Notes: generated from the sequence alone by a model not told the origin. Counted from the stretch's first letter, positions 32,860-44,580 are shown. The stretch: DNA of 64,000 bases from Opisthorchis felineus (GCA_004794785.1 SJOL01005688.1:193269-257268), one strand, 5' to 3'. Made by a program: numbers and translations.

Positions 32860-33779
32860 CATTCCTGTTTAATTTTGTAATCGATGAGGTAATGAAGCAA
32901 ACGCTTGAAGGTCTTCAATACTGCGTTGTTCGAATGGCTGATGTCGCTCAGGCATATGGAGGCAACTTTCTTGTCTTCAAAGAGGAGAAGAAGGGTCAGA
33001 AGGTTTTGTATAAACTGAACAAAGTCATCCCGTCCTTTGGCATGCGCTTTGTATCCATAAAATGTAAAGTCCTGCTTCTTGACATCCAGTCACTGAACGC
33101 GCCAACTAGAATCCAAAGGAGGGAGACATTCAGGTTTGTATAGCTTTCTACGTACCTTGGATGTTGTATTAGTTCCAAAAGTAGTGTGACGGATGAGGCC
33201 GTTGCAAGGGTCACGTTCGCTAATATTGGACACCAGTGGTTGCGACGCGTCACATTCCTGAATATCAAGGGACGTGTGTATTAGGTTGCAGTAAGGGGTT
33301 GTTTTGTTGTGTGGCTGTGAGACTTGGCCTGTTCGAGCAGCGAAACTGAGACATCTTCAACTGTTCGACCACCGTTGTCTCAAAACCATAGCCCACGTCG
33401 GCTGGTGTCGGCGAGACAATTAGCAAGATAATTAGTGTTCGGTTGTACAACGGGGACATTCATCGAAGAATGTGCCCAGTGCCAGAAACTGTGTTGGTTC
33501 GGCCATGTATTGCGCATGCCGAACCATCGTTTGCCGAAGAGAGTGCTGATTTCCGTGCCCAATTCAGAGTGACGCAAGCAGAGGGGTGGCCAACCTGTGG
33601 CCTGGCAGAAGGGCATGAAAGAGATTACGAAAAGTCTGGGTACTGTCGGTGCGACTCACCTTCTGAGATAGGGACCGCGTGATCACCCCTGTGCCTGTTT
33701 GGAGACGCTGCAAGACATTGTTGTTAATCGATGTCAGTTGCTTTCCTGTTGTCAGTTTCTATGCAGATTGCCTGAATGA
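32860..33779 (+). pseudogene. LINE-A reverse transcriptase 3' remnant
   Basis: FVIDEVMKQTLEGL lies just before the palm. At the catalytic Y-A-D-D position the copy reads AYGGNFLVF, so both Asp are lost. The thumb/connection blocks (NKVIPSFGMRFVSIKCKVLL, STYLGCCISSKSSVTDE) and the C-terminal HVLRMPNHR and GGQPVAWQKGMKEI blocks follow in shifted frames. Confidence 0.65.
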
Positions 33780-33839
33780 GTGTTTGGCTATATAGGCACC
33801 TCGGAATGATTGTGGAAAGCTAGCACTAAGTTTCTTGCC

Positions 33840-34830
33840 CATCCACTTTTATTCTTCTCTTTAAAATGGGGCTTTCCAGGAAATTATGGTTGCATGGCAG
33901 CCAAGCATCAGTGTTGAGCACCGATGTAATGTTGTTCATGCCTCTGCACCCATTGGTCGCTTACAGCCTATGTACATTATTGATTGAATAGAACAAACAC
34001 GAGGTCAGTTCATATTGGTGGTATGGATCAAGTAAATACAAATTCCGCGCACGACAGTATAGGTGGCTTTGATACGGTGTGAGCTGGTCTATAGATTGCA
34101 GTTAGGCGCATGACTTGGAAGCTCACAATAAACTGCGTTATAACGTTGAACTGAGGCATACACTAGACCCCCTGTGGTATGCCAGAAGAACGGTTATTAG
34201 GAAGTATAATGTGTTTGGCCTCATACTATCTCACTTGATCCTTAATGAAGAGGCTTCTTAATACTAGGACGTCGTAATGATCACTTTGATGATGGACTTT
34301 CTTTTAGTCGAATGGAATTTTCTGTGAACGTTGTTGCAGTTTTTCTTGGCTGTTTGATGTGTTTAATTTTACAAACTTTGGCCGGTCACTGAATTTGAAC
34401 GCTATAATGGAGAGGTGGTCAGTACTGTAATCAAGAGTAGAATCATCATTTTGGTACATTTGTATCTGCTTGGTGACTTCAGCGGCATATTTGCAGCAAG
34501 GAAAGATAAATATGACCTTAAATTAGTCCTCGACTTGATCACTATACGGACACAAAGGACCCATACAAGTGAGCCGCATAGAAGGAATTCTTGAAGATGC
34601 CAAATCCTCATTGATGCCCACATACATGATAAAATTGCTGAAGCTGGATACTCAGTGGGGTCTCTCGTGCTCAACAGTACACTGATATTCTTACGCATAA
34701 TCTGCAGCTCAGGCTGGATCGAGGTTCCATTGCGAAGATATTCAGCGAAGTTTCCTCTTTTCTTAATTATGTTGTGTGCCTAAAAGTAAACACCCGAACA
34801 AATTGTTGTTCATATTGGGGATTGATTATC
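33840..34830. other. No gene recognised
   Basis: A 98-codon minus frame at 34402-34698 has no clear splice borders. No repeat was identified. Confidence 0.35.
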
Positions 34831-34834
34831 TCTG

Positions 34835-34930
34835 CTTCCGGGGGATACTCCTACCTGATCAGTCCAAAACAGGGCGAAACCGGTAGTGGGCTATCTGTGG
34901 ATTTTGAGCAGTCATCCTATACTACTTCAT
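34835..34930 (+). repeat. FB1 5' fragment
   Basis: CTCCTACCTGATCAGTCCAA, AACAGGGCGAAACCGG and GTGGGCTATCTG match the FB1 5' end; the rest is absent. The frame over it (ISPKQGETGSGLS) is a repeat translation. Confidence 0.55.
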
Positions 34931-35519
34931 CCACGTTAAACCATCCTTCTGTTATTTTGTGGGATCGAAATCCACTGACCTATGTTGTTACCTTGTGACT
35001 GAGTCGTTTTCCTACTGGTTGCCTTGTCCGTTTAGCGGCTCAACCAGCTCCACACAACCACTATTAAGCAGCATCATGGAGTCAGCCGCCAGTACGTGAC
35101 GTCGCGTGTGGTCGCATGACGGTGACGTGTTGCATCTTGTCGTTCTCCTGACGCTTTTGCGTACGTGTCAGTGGGCCTCAGTCATTCAGATCACGCTTCT
35201 GTCGGATGCAGCCACGCCCCCACTTTGCTCCGACTTACAAAGCGGGCTCAAAAGTCTACGCGGCATGCGTAGGCGGGGTAATCACACCTAAAACTCACAC
35301 GCCAGTTGGTGCGATGGCTTCCAGGCTTAGCCACATCCGCTGCACCTGATTATTTTAAAGAACGAGCAAAATGAGGTTCATTGTAAAGCGAAACTGTGGT
35401 CGACAATCCCTGAGACGAAACCTAATTTCGTGGCGAGGATGTTGTAACACGTACGCAGAATTGTTCACCGGCAAGCTGATACCATTTGTCCCGTTCACTT
35501 CTCACGAATGGCCTAAGCT

Positions 35520-35612
35520 CAAGTGTAGGCACCGTACCCAACTCTCGCTCTCATTAGAGGTCACTAACAGTGGGTATAATCGACCTTACCGGGATTCGAA
35601 CTTCAGCCACCA
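35520..35612 (-). repeat. SINE-2 fragment
   Basis: CTCGCTCTCATTAGAGGTCA followed by CCGGGATTCGAACTTCAG matches SINE-2 copies at 49150 and 55938. The tRNA-like sense strand is the minus strand. Confidence 0.4.
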
Positions 35613-35639
35613 ATAGGTAATTATACCACAAAATATATA

Positions 35640-37040
35640 ATTTAAAAAGAATTAAGGTTTGAATTCTAGTTGACTCAGAACAGTCAGTTCTTAAATGGAG
35701 GTAGAATCCTAAAGCAGGAACAAGAAAATAGTCAACAGGACTGTCTGTTTTGGTGTTCATGATGTCGCACTTCGAAGATGGGTTTCGGGGCAGCTTGAAC
35801 GGCTTGTTACCTGTACACTACTTAGTGTGGCTCTACTATTTTGAACGTCATATTCCTCCATTCCTCACATATTCTACGTCACTTTCCGTTCCGTATCAAA
35901 CGTTTCCAGAATGACACACCTGTTTTGCAAGCCACAACGTTCGCACTCCGGTATAGGTCTAGCTTATACTGTGTTAAACTGGCTTAATGACACCCACCGA
36001 GGGTTATTAAATGTTCGTTAAGCGCTAATGTACTCAATCTAAGTAACGGAGCATGTCTTCACCTCCAGGTGGGACATAATTCCGTGCGCACATTACTTTA
36101 AGTACCGGGAACTACCCTAGTTTTATGGCAATTCATTCACTTCAGGGACTGCGCACATTTCATCCGTCTTCGAGTCGTTCAACCCATTTTTGGACCAAGA
36201 GCCAGTATGAGCAGTTTGCTTATCGATTGGCTTTACAAAAGACTTGATCAAATCGAACAGTTGATAATGTTGAATATGCTTTGCAGGTGAAATGAAATCA
36301 ACTCAATTCTTCAATCCGAATTGAACCAAGTACCTCCGGTATCTGGCCTTGGACGATTGGGTGTTCCAGAACGTGATAAAAAACAGTTACGCTAAACAAC
36401 TTCGACTGTCTTGCATGAGTGTGTGCATTTTCCGGTTTGGTTTGATCTGAAGGGAGCTGTAAAACTGGGAGTCAAATCCGCTTTCATCAAATAAAGAGGT
36501 ATGGATCCTGCCGCATCCCTGCTAAAGGATCCATTCTACTGTTTGCATAGAGAAATTATTAGGGTCTAAGTTATAATATCGGGAACGATAGCTTATCAGG
36601 TCAGCGGTGATTTCTGGTTGATATCCAAGCGCATGACGTAGCTTGCTCTGAAGAATGACGTTGGTAACGGTGAGATGATAATAAATCGTAACTTCCACAA
36701 AGTATGAGAGCTGAACTACAATCGGTTGCCGGATGGCTGGTAATGGAGGTGATCGATACCAATAAACGATTTTCTAGAAAGAGAACAAGTGAGCGTGACA
36801 GCTGGTGATTAGATCAGACCAATAGCTATGAAGATACAAACTTTGGAATACCTTCGGATTAGCCTCCATATACGACGCATTTGACCGTAGATTTAAGCGC
36901 GATCATGACAAGATCTCGCACAGGAGCTCAACTGGTGAAGCAGCTAAAAGGCTTTCGAATACATGTTTGTTGACTGAACAACGAACGGCAAGCTTTATGA
37001 CCAAGTTAAGACCAATATCGATTAAGACTGAATATTTTCT
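35640..37040. other. No gene recognised
   Basis: No splice-bounded open segment or shared repeat was found in this AT-rich stretch. Confidence 0.4.
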
Positions 37041-37048
37041 TTCAATCC

Positions 37049-37160
37049 TCGTTTCAACAGTCCTCCTCTGGTCCTGGCGCGATTATACTGGTGAGTTCTC
37101 ACCAAGGAAAGGCGGAATCGCTGGACTTGAGTTTCGCTTTTGTGAGAGCCCGGTGGTTGT
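37049..37160 (-). repeat. SINE-2 fragment
   Basis: AACAGTCCTCCTCTGGTCCTG, shortened here to its first 20 bases for matching, then GGCGCGATTATACTGGTGAG and GAGTTTCGCTTTTGTGAGAG align with 55950-56030. Confidence 0.5.
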
Positions 37161-37290
37161 TCGAGACACTGGGCAAACTAATAACACGGACCAAGGGTAT
37201 CAGGAAGGTCAGATTCCTGAAATTAACCACAGAATGCCGGAATCTACTGAGACCCTCAACTCCACTAGACGCCGACCGGACAGCCCTGAA

Positions 37291-37450
37291 TCAAAGCCAG
37301 ACAGCGCGAGGCCGCGTTGAATCAAGGTCAGACAACGCCCCCTCAATATTTAGCGCGAGACAACCTTGTATCAAAGCCAGACAGCGCGAGACAGCATTAG
37401 ACCAAGGTCAGACACTGCCCCTCAATAGAATAGCGTGAGGCCGTTGTACT
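37291..37450 (+). repeat. Tandem pair of 80-bp units
   Basis: TCAAAGCCAGACAGCGCGAG starts at 37291 and again at 37371, exactly 80 bp apart. Both units continue with AAGGTCAGACA-type and CCCCTCAATA-type blocks. Confidence 0.8.
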
Positions 37451-37451
37451 T

Positions 37452-37569
37452 TCGCATTCGCATTCGCACTCGTACTCGCACCCGCACTCGCACTCGCACT
37501 CGCACTCGCACTTGCACTCGCACTTGCACTCGCACTTGCACTCGCACTTGCACTCGCACTTGCACTCAC
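37452..37569 (+). repeat. (CGCACT)n minisatellite with 12-bp higher-order unit
   Basis: About 20 hexamers. The left part varies (TTCGCA, CGTACT, CGCACC), the right part alternates CGCACT and TGCACT as a 12-mer. The Cys/Lys/Glu-rich and Arg/Thr-rich frames over it are not genes. Confidence 0.9.
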
Positions 37570-37685
37570 TTGTTCGGAATGCAGCTGTTGCGTTCCTTGT
37601 CGGTGAGTATTTTTCCGGCACTAGGCACTGTAGCGGGGACAGCAGTCAGATATAACAAAGAGGAAAGGCGTTTGCTTGTTCAAAC

Positions 37686-37850
37686 GCGATAATTCAGGTG
37701 TGTCCAGCTTGCGCTGATAACATGCTCGTCTCTCAGATGTCAGGGGTCCAAAGCACAGCACTACGACTGCAGTGAGAAACACCAGTTAGAGCGGAACTCG
37801 AGTCCACTGCTTCCTTACCTCAGGGTTAATTACCACCAGGTGAGTAGGAA
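37686..37850 (+). repeat. SINE-2 copy
   Basis: CGCGATAATTCAGGTGTGTC, AGCTTGCGCTGATAACATG and CTCGTCTCTCAGATGTC align with 49175-49250. The tRNA-like strand is plus. Confidence 0.5.
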
Positions 37851-38272
37851 CACTGTGTAAGCAAAAGTTATATGAATCCCACGAATACTTACAAATGATA
37901 AAAATTTTCTAGCAGGAAATTCCTGACAGGTGGGCAGACTGATCGACACGACTGAGACAAGTACTGGTGGATACTCTTTTTGTCTATGAGCTATCATGCG
38001 ATTTGTACGGTGTATCGTCTTCTGCCTGCTGTGAGAGTATGCATTTGAATCCAGCTAAAAAAGCTGGTTGTTACAGAGAGGGCTAATTCAGTTTAGTCCA
38101 CTGAACTCATTCTTTTGAGGCATCAGGTGACTGAGCTGTGGGTTAGCTCAAAGATACCTCACCCTGCTGTTTCTGAAAAATGCCTTCCAGAAGCTGCCAG
38201 ACCCCGGAAATCTCCCCAAAATCGAGAAAGATCAGATTATGTATATGGTAATCCTTTCGACGGCAACTTTAC

Positions 38273-38388
38273 AAATTTTATGGTGAGTTGTTATCGTGGC
38301 ACGAAGTGCGCTTGACGAAAATACGATGTACACTTTTCTCCCAAATAAACAATGACCTTCAGGATCGCAAGCTAGAGGTCGGTCTGGT
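38273..38388 (-). CDS. Exon 5 (3' border uncertain) of the secreted-protein gene
   Basis: On the minus strand, acceptor ATATGGTTTCTTGAG opens a frame whose first base completes the codon left by exon 38500-38570. The peptide includes PDRPLACDPEGHCLFGRKV and SSALRATITTHHKICK. A donor-like GTAAAG ends it at 38273; alternatively the frame continues to a stop at 38232, which would make this the last exon. A competing plus-strand open segment (ending 38282 at GTGAGT) overlaps. Confidence 0.35.
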
Positions 38389-38499
38389 CTCAAGAAACCA
38401 TATGCAGCTTTCTTTTCCGCACTCATTTTCTCTCACATTCGAATAATCCCTTTAAGAAGCCACCGCTCACCTTAGCGACTTTGCCTTACTCTTCCTTAC

Positions 38500-38570
38500 A
38501 AGGGATAGAAATTGCATTGAACGGTAGCCGAGCAATGTTTGAGCGACTCATTGATTACGCAGGCAGTGCA
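38500..38570 (-). CDS. Exon 4 of the secreted-protein gene (Cys-rich)
   Basis: A 71-bp minus exon between GTCTTTAGTTACTGGCAAG (moderate acceptor) and GTAAGG. It enters in phase 0, matching exon 39196-39277, and leaves in phase 2, matching 38273-38388. The peptide CTACVINESLKHCSATVQC has four Cys in 19 residues, consistent with a secreted domain. The intron upstream holds an R4 copy. Confidence 0.42.
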
Positions 38571-38991
38571 CTTGCCAGTAACTAAAGACTGTCCTACCAA
38601 CCAAGTGATGTTTTGTGATTCAGGCTCGTGCTTTTAAATGCGCGCAACGAAAGCATTGGGTCGAAAATGCTCCTTTCCATGACTAGAGTAAGGTACAACG
38701 CCAATCCAACCTACCGGTGATCCGCATGCACGGGTTACAGACGCCGGGCAGGGATGCAATTCGCATGACGGGGGCGGTCTCAAAGTTGCATCCAGTCCAT
38801 AAATGTAGACTGCTAGTGAAAGGAGGGAAGCCCTTTGCTGCGCAGGCATTAATTAGCAAACCGGAACTAAGCAGTTACAAGTCACTAGACGGGAAAGTAA
38901 AAATCTCATATGCACATAGTCTTTACAAACTGAATATTCTCACGTGTCCTTTTGAACTTTCCTAGATATCCATTGACTATTATATAATAGT

Positions 38992-39126
38992 AAACGAACG
39001 CTACAAGGCATTTCCACAATTCCCGTAATAAACTTTACCTTTCATCAGATGCGGGGGCGGAGCTTGGATATCAAACCATAGACTACTCTCATGCTTCATC
39101 AGTAGTATTCACCGTTACACCAGTGG
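38992..39126 (-). repeat. R4 repeat family, inverted partial copy
   Basis: The reverse complement reads GTAACGGTGAATACTACTGA, GTAGTCTATGGTTTGATATC, GCTCCGCCCCCGCATCTGAT and TTTATTACGGGAATTGTGG, collinear with 46551-46680. It is cut after the first half. It lies in an intron of the secreted-protein gene. Confidence 0.6.
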
Positions 39127-39195
39127 TCGGACGAATGTCTCCCTTTTTGTCACACGCATTAAAAGCAATGGCACGGGAACATGTGTGCTGCTTAC

Positions 39196-39277
39196 CTGAA
39201 GCAATAACGATGATCCGGTAGTATACCCAGCCATGTGATGTCCTGACACTTGAGCATACCTCCGAAGGTGCATGTTA
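39196..39277 (-). CDS. Exon 3 of the secreted-protein gene
   Basis: 82 bp on the minus strand between a strong acceptor (TTCCACCTGCTTGCTTCAG) and a strong donor (CTTCAG|GTAAGC). It enters in phase 2 and leaves in phase 0, compatible with neighbours on both sides. The peptide includes NMHLRRYAQVSGHHMAGYT and ends SSLLLQ. Confidence 0.5.
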
Positions 39278-40264
39278 CTGAAGCAAGCAGGTGGAACCAC
39301 TCCTCAAGATTTACACCAAATGACTTCAGCACACCGATTCAGTCAACCACCCTACAGAACCACTTTTTTGATCTCACTTGTTAGACTGACCAGATCTTCA
39401 ATATCCATGCTATGTTGGCTGTCTGTATAGACAGCAGCTTGCCCAGACAGACTGGGGCTTGCCCAGTTGATTCAGTCGTGAAAGCAAATGTGTACGGATC
39501 AGCCAATCAGTCCCCAGGCATTGCCAAGCATATGTATTGCGCTGCTGCGTCTCTGGCGGAACGGCATCAAACGGAACCTCTTAATTATGTGCAATCAAAC
39601 GATGTGAGTCTTTTGTATTGTGATGAAAAACGCTCCACATTGGATGGCTCCTTTTGGGGCATCTCTTATTATCTTCTTGGAGGTTTATTGTCTGTTGAAC
39701 CTGTTCTAAAATCACATTTTCCAGGGAGATTATTGCATGTTGCGTTGTTGCTAGTTTGGTAGGCTAGTGTATTGGAAATGGCCATTTGGTGGGTTTGACG
39801 TCACCATAGGCCTTCATGCTGCACAACGTTAGATTCCTTGCGGATCCTTTATAATTCACCAAGGATTTAAAAGTGTTCACCGGTTCAACTAGCACTGATC
39901 AGAAAATTCGCCTTGGTGCCAGCCACTCAAAGAGACGAGTCATAGAAGTGACAACTGATTGAGATTTCTACTTGTCCAGCTAATGAGGGACTCCTCATTA
40001 AAGCAAAAAAACGGGGCACCATCAAATTGAACTACCTTTATATTAGGCGGCTCACTCAGCCGATGCCATACCAATACACAGTCTAAAATCTCTGGACAGC
40101 TCCCCGGCATTATTTTGTTGAGTGGCCGAACGAAATCAGGCGTTCCACTCAGTCATTTCACCTTCGGAATAATTACCAACGCAGTTTTGATAACATGGAC
40201 TTTAACATCCCCGTCAGATCAAAATCAAGAATTTAAGCTGATCAGTTTAGCATTTCAACACTAC

Positions 40265-40440
40265 CTGTTACAAAATAAGCCTTTTGAAGGTTTCAACTCA
40301 GAGTGAATTCTCATGGACCTATTACCCTCCTGAAGGGTTGTGAACCATTTTTCACTAGTTTTACTTCGACAAATCAACTTACCTGAAAATTCATTCTCTC
40401 TCACCACCATTTTTCGCGCAACTAACAATAACCTTGGGAG
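40265..40440 (-). CDS. Exon 2 of the secreted-protein gene
   Basis: 176 bp after acceptor GAATTCATTGTTTGCAG, entering in phase 0 and leaving in phase 2 at AACAG|GTAGTG. The peptide starts LPRLLLVARKMVVRENEFSG, includes SEKWFTTLQEGNRSMRIHSE and ends KPSKGLFCN. It contains an internal GTAAGT...CAG (40330-40382) that could be an optional 53-bp intron; read-through keeps the frame, splicing would shift it. Confidence 0.45.
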
Positions 40441-41307
40441 CTGCAAACAATGAATTCAGTTTTTTATACTGAGTTGGCTTCAGTGGCTCTTACTAACCGT
40501 TAAGGGGTTCTGTTTGCATCTCCTGGCCTAGTTCACTTGACCCCAACTTACATTTACATCAGCGCAGCATTATGTGAAAGGTCAGAAATTAGCGAGAACA
40601 GCCAATGCTTAGTTCGGTTAGCTGACTCGTGTAAGGCAAATTCGTACGGTATCTCGCGTAAATAGCTCTACGCATGGTCGCTTGTTTGTCCACAGTCACT
40701 CTATCAATAAAAAATGGCCACGTGTCTGTCTCATGGAGGTCATCTTGTCTGCTAGTCTCATTATTGATACAGAAATTCTAGACGAAATACAATATCACAG
40801 TAGACGGCCTAGCATCTCATTGGGTTTGAAACTGCTTGTGGATTCCTCCAGATTTCTCAAACGGGATGTGGCAGTTTTTATCCAAACCGCTTCACTCGTG
40901 TGAAATCGATGTGTAATCATCGTGTTTGCATGGTTTACTGGCTTATGTGACTTGCTAGAAAATTCAGACGTCCCTAGACCTACTGTCTTCACTCACCTGT
41001 TTGATATTTAGGTGAACTTGTGAAATCCGGATGCCTGAAATCAGTGAGAGCTTTTTCGTACACACCGGATGATTCGTTTGTCTTCTGGATGATGGTTTCA
41101 GCTTACTACGAGATGATGGGATAACGCTCACGCACCTTCGTGTTGTAGGAAAAAAGTCTCAGTGTGATAAAGCCGATAATAACGGCAAATTTTGAGTCTA
41201 ATGGAACTTTCTGCAATACATGCGTTCTTTCGATTCCACCTCTGGCCAAGCGAGTCCTGGCATCTGATTTGAAGATGAGTTAAAAGTTTCCTCCACACTT
41301 TACTTAC

Positions 41308-41478
41308 TAGTGCTCCCTGAAGCCTCCCCTGTATGGGTTCGTGATTTGTGTGTGTGTTGTTTTCAACCAATTGCAGGATGAAAAACCTACTGTTTTTATA
41401 GTTAAAGTGGGACTGGGATACTACTGAACTCAAAAACACCACCAGCATCGTGACGGTGAGGCACAGCCGATGACGCAT
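41308..41478 (-). CDS. Exon 1 of a predicted secreted protein (signal peptide)
   Basis: The minus-strand ATG at 41478 starts MRHRLCLTVTMLVVFLSSVV then SQSHF, a textbook signal peptide (basic n-region, hydrophobic core, small residues before a cut near S-Q). The exon is 171 bp (57 codons) ending GGAGCACTA|GTAAGT in phase 0, matching exon 40265-40440. Residues 23-57 are hydrophilic. No family is recognised. Exons 2-5 agree in phase, giving a small secreted protein with a Cys-rich later part. Evidence is splice signals and phase only. Confidence 0.5.
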
Positions 41479-41499
41479 ACCCAGGGCTGAATGGATTGT

Positions 41500-43390
41500 T
41501 TTTTATGTGTAAAAACGCAAGAAAGATCGATTTTTCTCCTTCTAATTAAGTTTTTGACGGGCTTTGAAGACGTGAGTGTTACTCACCGCTGAACGCCAGC
41601 TGCCTTCATGCGGGCGCAGTACTTCTACAATCGACTAATAGATATACGGATCCATTCCTCGTTTTTATCCAAATACAATAAAAGAAATGCTGTTAGAAGG
41701 TTCAACACTTCCTAACAAGCGTTGTTCAAAGCCAAATCGCCACTAATTCGGATAATGCCCACAAAGCACCAAAACAAAGAAACTCGTACCGTGATGCGAG
41801 AACAGCGTTATTCCTCAAATCAAGTCATGAAACTCCCATCGGACCTTTCTTATGAACCTGGTAAAGTCCGCGTTGCAGGATACAAGTTCTTTGAATATCT
41901 GATTTTTAGCAATTCGTCTTAAGGATCACGTGGCCAACACAGATATTATGATCTTACTCGACTTACTCAATCCCCGTCCCCGCACCGAAATGCCATCTAC
42001 AAACCTGGACCTGTGGTGTTCACTAACCGAAATGCCCAAGGTTGCTAGACACCAGCGGACACTTCCCACCTACCTAAGTGCAGGTTCCTTCATGATCCAA
42101 AGATCGGATCACTCCCAAGTCAGAGGTAGTTTAGGTAAAGTGGGTAATTTATGTGAAGTAGAAAGGACATAGCACGCCACGTAAAGTTGGGGAGAAACCA
42201 GCTAAAAGTCTGTTGTCTCACATGCAAAGCGTGTCTTTTTAATAGTGTTTTTTCTCAATATATCAGAGGTACATTTAGTCAACCAAGTAGTGCTGGAATC
42301 CCTCTGAAGCCCTGGTATTCAATTGCTATTGATCGATGCTGAAGTCTGCCTCATATTCAGTTCAGTTACTTACTTGTCATCTATTGGGGGCAGGTATGGG
42401 GAGGCTGACTGTATAGGCATGTTATCTGAATCGTTGTAACGAGTGATCTTATCATCCACTGGGCTTCCTACTATTCAATGAATCCTCATCTTGACCAACG
42501 ATTAGGTAACGGTTGCCAGGTCATTTTTCATTCTTACTGTTACACGTCTGCTGCAAGATCGCAGATACTGTATTTTCTACTTGGAACTAGTGCTAGCCGC
42601 TGTCATCTACTGGCATAAGGTTGCTGCACCCTAGTTAATACCAGCATTGGAATTAAAACTTATCAGCCGGCTGAAGTAAAGTCGTTCTGTAGATGAACTG
42701 CCGCCATCACTTTTTAGACCTCACAGCTCTCTGCACCTCTTTGTCACAGCTATCGTTTTTAAGATGATATGAAAACTAGACTTTAGGCTCTCGTGTTTAA
42801 GGGAACTGCTGAACTACAACTTAAAATACTGTAAAACACGACCAAAAGGACATCTAACCGATCATTTTACAGTTATAGAGGCCGAATTCAATACGCTTTT
42901 TCCTGAGAGTGGTCTGTGTCATGACACTGACGGGTCACATTAACTCAGAGTCATGGAGTTGTTTTAGACCGATCATAGTTGCGGACCGTTAGATACAGCA
43001 ATCTTCCCATGAATGATATTTTTGGGAATAAGCCACTCTCCATGGAGAATCCATTACGAGTATTTCTCGTTAGTCAGGACCCGGAAAACAACCTCTCTAA
43101 GAAGAGCTGACCCAGAGAACAGACCAAACGCCGCCTGTTCCCTAGTGATTCTTCTTCAGGGGAAGACTACCGGGTAGCTCCAGATGAGAACGGATGGAGT
43201 CGGACACCGAGTACATATAGACAAGCAAACACCAGTAATTATACATCAGATTTGTGTTTTTTTTTGCTCAGGAAACGTCAAGTAAACTGGTAACGGGTAC
43301 AAAATTAACACGAATTCCTGTTTACGCACCGGGTAAGCTGGGCGGATAAATTCTCTTAGAAGGAATTGAATCGAAAGGGTGTTTTTTCAT
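41500..43390. other. No gene firmly recognised
   Basis: Two adjacent plus frames (41722-41922 and 41930-42172) look moderately protein-like (ETRTVMREQRYSSNQVMKLP; RHQRTLPTYLSAGSFM), but no acceptor/donor pair brackets them convincingly. The rest shows nothing recognisable. Confidence 0.25.
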
Positions 43391-43393
43391 CAG

Positions 43394-43644
43394 AGCTGAC
43401 AACTGGTCTCCAAGGCCAACAACGGAGTTCACACCTAAGCATTGATATTGGAAATAGATTTCTTTGGTTTTCATCCTCTGGAAAAACTAAATTTTATCCT
43501 ATTAAAGGTCTCCAAGTACGTGTTGACAATTTAGGCATGTCTCCACCTGACTGGGCAGAACAGCCACTTCGGCTTGTTGTTTCAGGCCACCTCAAGCACA
43601 GCTGCTTGTCGACCCTCGACGTACTTAGCAATGGAATCAGCTGA
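43394..43644 (+). CDS. Possible terminal exon, plus strand
   Basis: Acceptor AAGGGTGTTTTTTCATCAG is followed by an 83-codon open segment (enters phase 1) to TGA at 43644. The peptide includes GQQRSSHLSIDIGNRFLWF, KFYPIKGLQVRVDNLGMSP and EQPLRLVVSGHLKHSC. No family recognised and no AATAAA nearby. A GTAAGT at 43661 lies just past the stop. Confidence 0.35.
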
Positions 43645-43719
43645 CTTGAGTTTAGGGGTAAGTAACAACTGCGCTTATACTGAATCCGATAATTAGCAAG
43701 CATCGGGACAAAATTGCAT

Positions 43720-44580
43720 CAACCATTCCTCTCTGTTCAGTTTGGAAAAACTGGACGTAATACCCACCCAATTTAAATCGGATTCAGACCCATTTATTGC
43801 AAGAGAAACTAAGCATATGCGGCTACCAGCTTAGATAGTGAGGCAAAACCTTCAGTAGTATATCGTTTGGTAGGAGTAGATAACATCTCTGGCTCGGCTG
43901 TATTTCATGTGGACATTTTATCTTCGTCATAGCTTTCACAAAGGGGTATTAGTTAAACCGAACATGAATGGACTAGTTTGAGAACTATTGTACACGTCCA
44001 AAAGGAAGAACCGAATGCCGACCCAGCACGCTGGTAAAAACGACTACTCCAGGGGACAGTTGAGCTGTCCGCCGGCCAAAACTAACTCACCGTCGATCAG
44101 ATGTCAAAAAAGAAGATAAATGCAATAATGAATGTACTGATGTAATGAATAATATCAGACTAACTTGAAAGCTCGTAAAAATGTTAAACTAGAGCTGTCC
44201 TGGTTCCCGCGACTGTGAACGGCTTCTCCAGGTGCAGATAAAATCAGGCTAACCGCGCAAGGACAGACCTGTGGACAAGAAAGCTGCGAACAGGTGTTTG
44301 CAGAATCAACTGGTCATCCGTATACTTGTTTCGCGGCTGTCATATCCTGCCCCATCAAGCTTCGCATAGAGCTCAAATGGTGTAAGTGGTTGAAGTGAAA
44401 TTTGGATTAAGGACTTAGAAAAATATAGCTGATGAGACTTCCTCAGGAATACAATGCATAGACTTAGGTGGAAAAGGACACGAATTATTGTCCCGAGGAG
44501 CACATCTGCCAGAGTACTTAAGGGGTTCACATGACCAATGAACCAAGTGAGGACTGTCTCATGACGCCGCACTTGTTTTG
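43720..44580. other. No gene firmly recognised
   Basis: A 104-codon minus frame (44306-44620) overlaps the end of the next candidate in another frame and has no splice support of its own. Confidence 0.3.

Larger units (their letters stand above)
31825..33779 (+). mobile_element. LINE-A: internally deleted RTE-like non-LTR retrotransposon
   Basis: The N-terminal endonuclease (KVRTLKQAGQQAVLVLTLD, VWCVSEMRMQ) is open to 32223 and reappears after frameshifts as ISYRWRGSVTDCHLFWNTF at about 32560-32660. A large internal part, including most RT fingers and palm, is missing. Homology resumes near 32860 (LFNFVIDEVMKQTLEGLQ) and continues through VIPSFGMRF and YLGCCISS to a C-terminal CWFGHVLRMPNHRLPKRV block ending at a stop at 33779. 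The RTE/SR2-like assignment is from memory. Dead by deletion, frameshifts and catalytic loss. Confidence 0.75.

Noticed and set aside
37397..37692. Cys/Lys/Glu-repeat and Arg/Thr-repeat proteins
   Set aside because: Direct translation of the hexanucleotide minisatellite on each strand; no start context or splice support.
38115..38315. Plus-strand exon ending at GTGAGT near 38282
   Set aside because: It has a good donor and a protein-like frame, but conflicts with the minus-strand exon at 38273-38388, which is phase-linked to four others. Kept only as an alternative.
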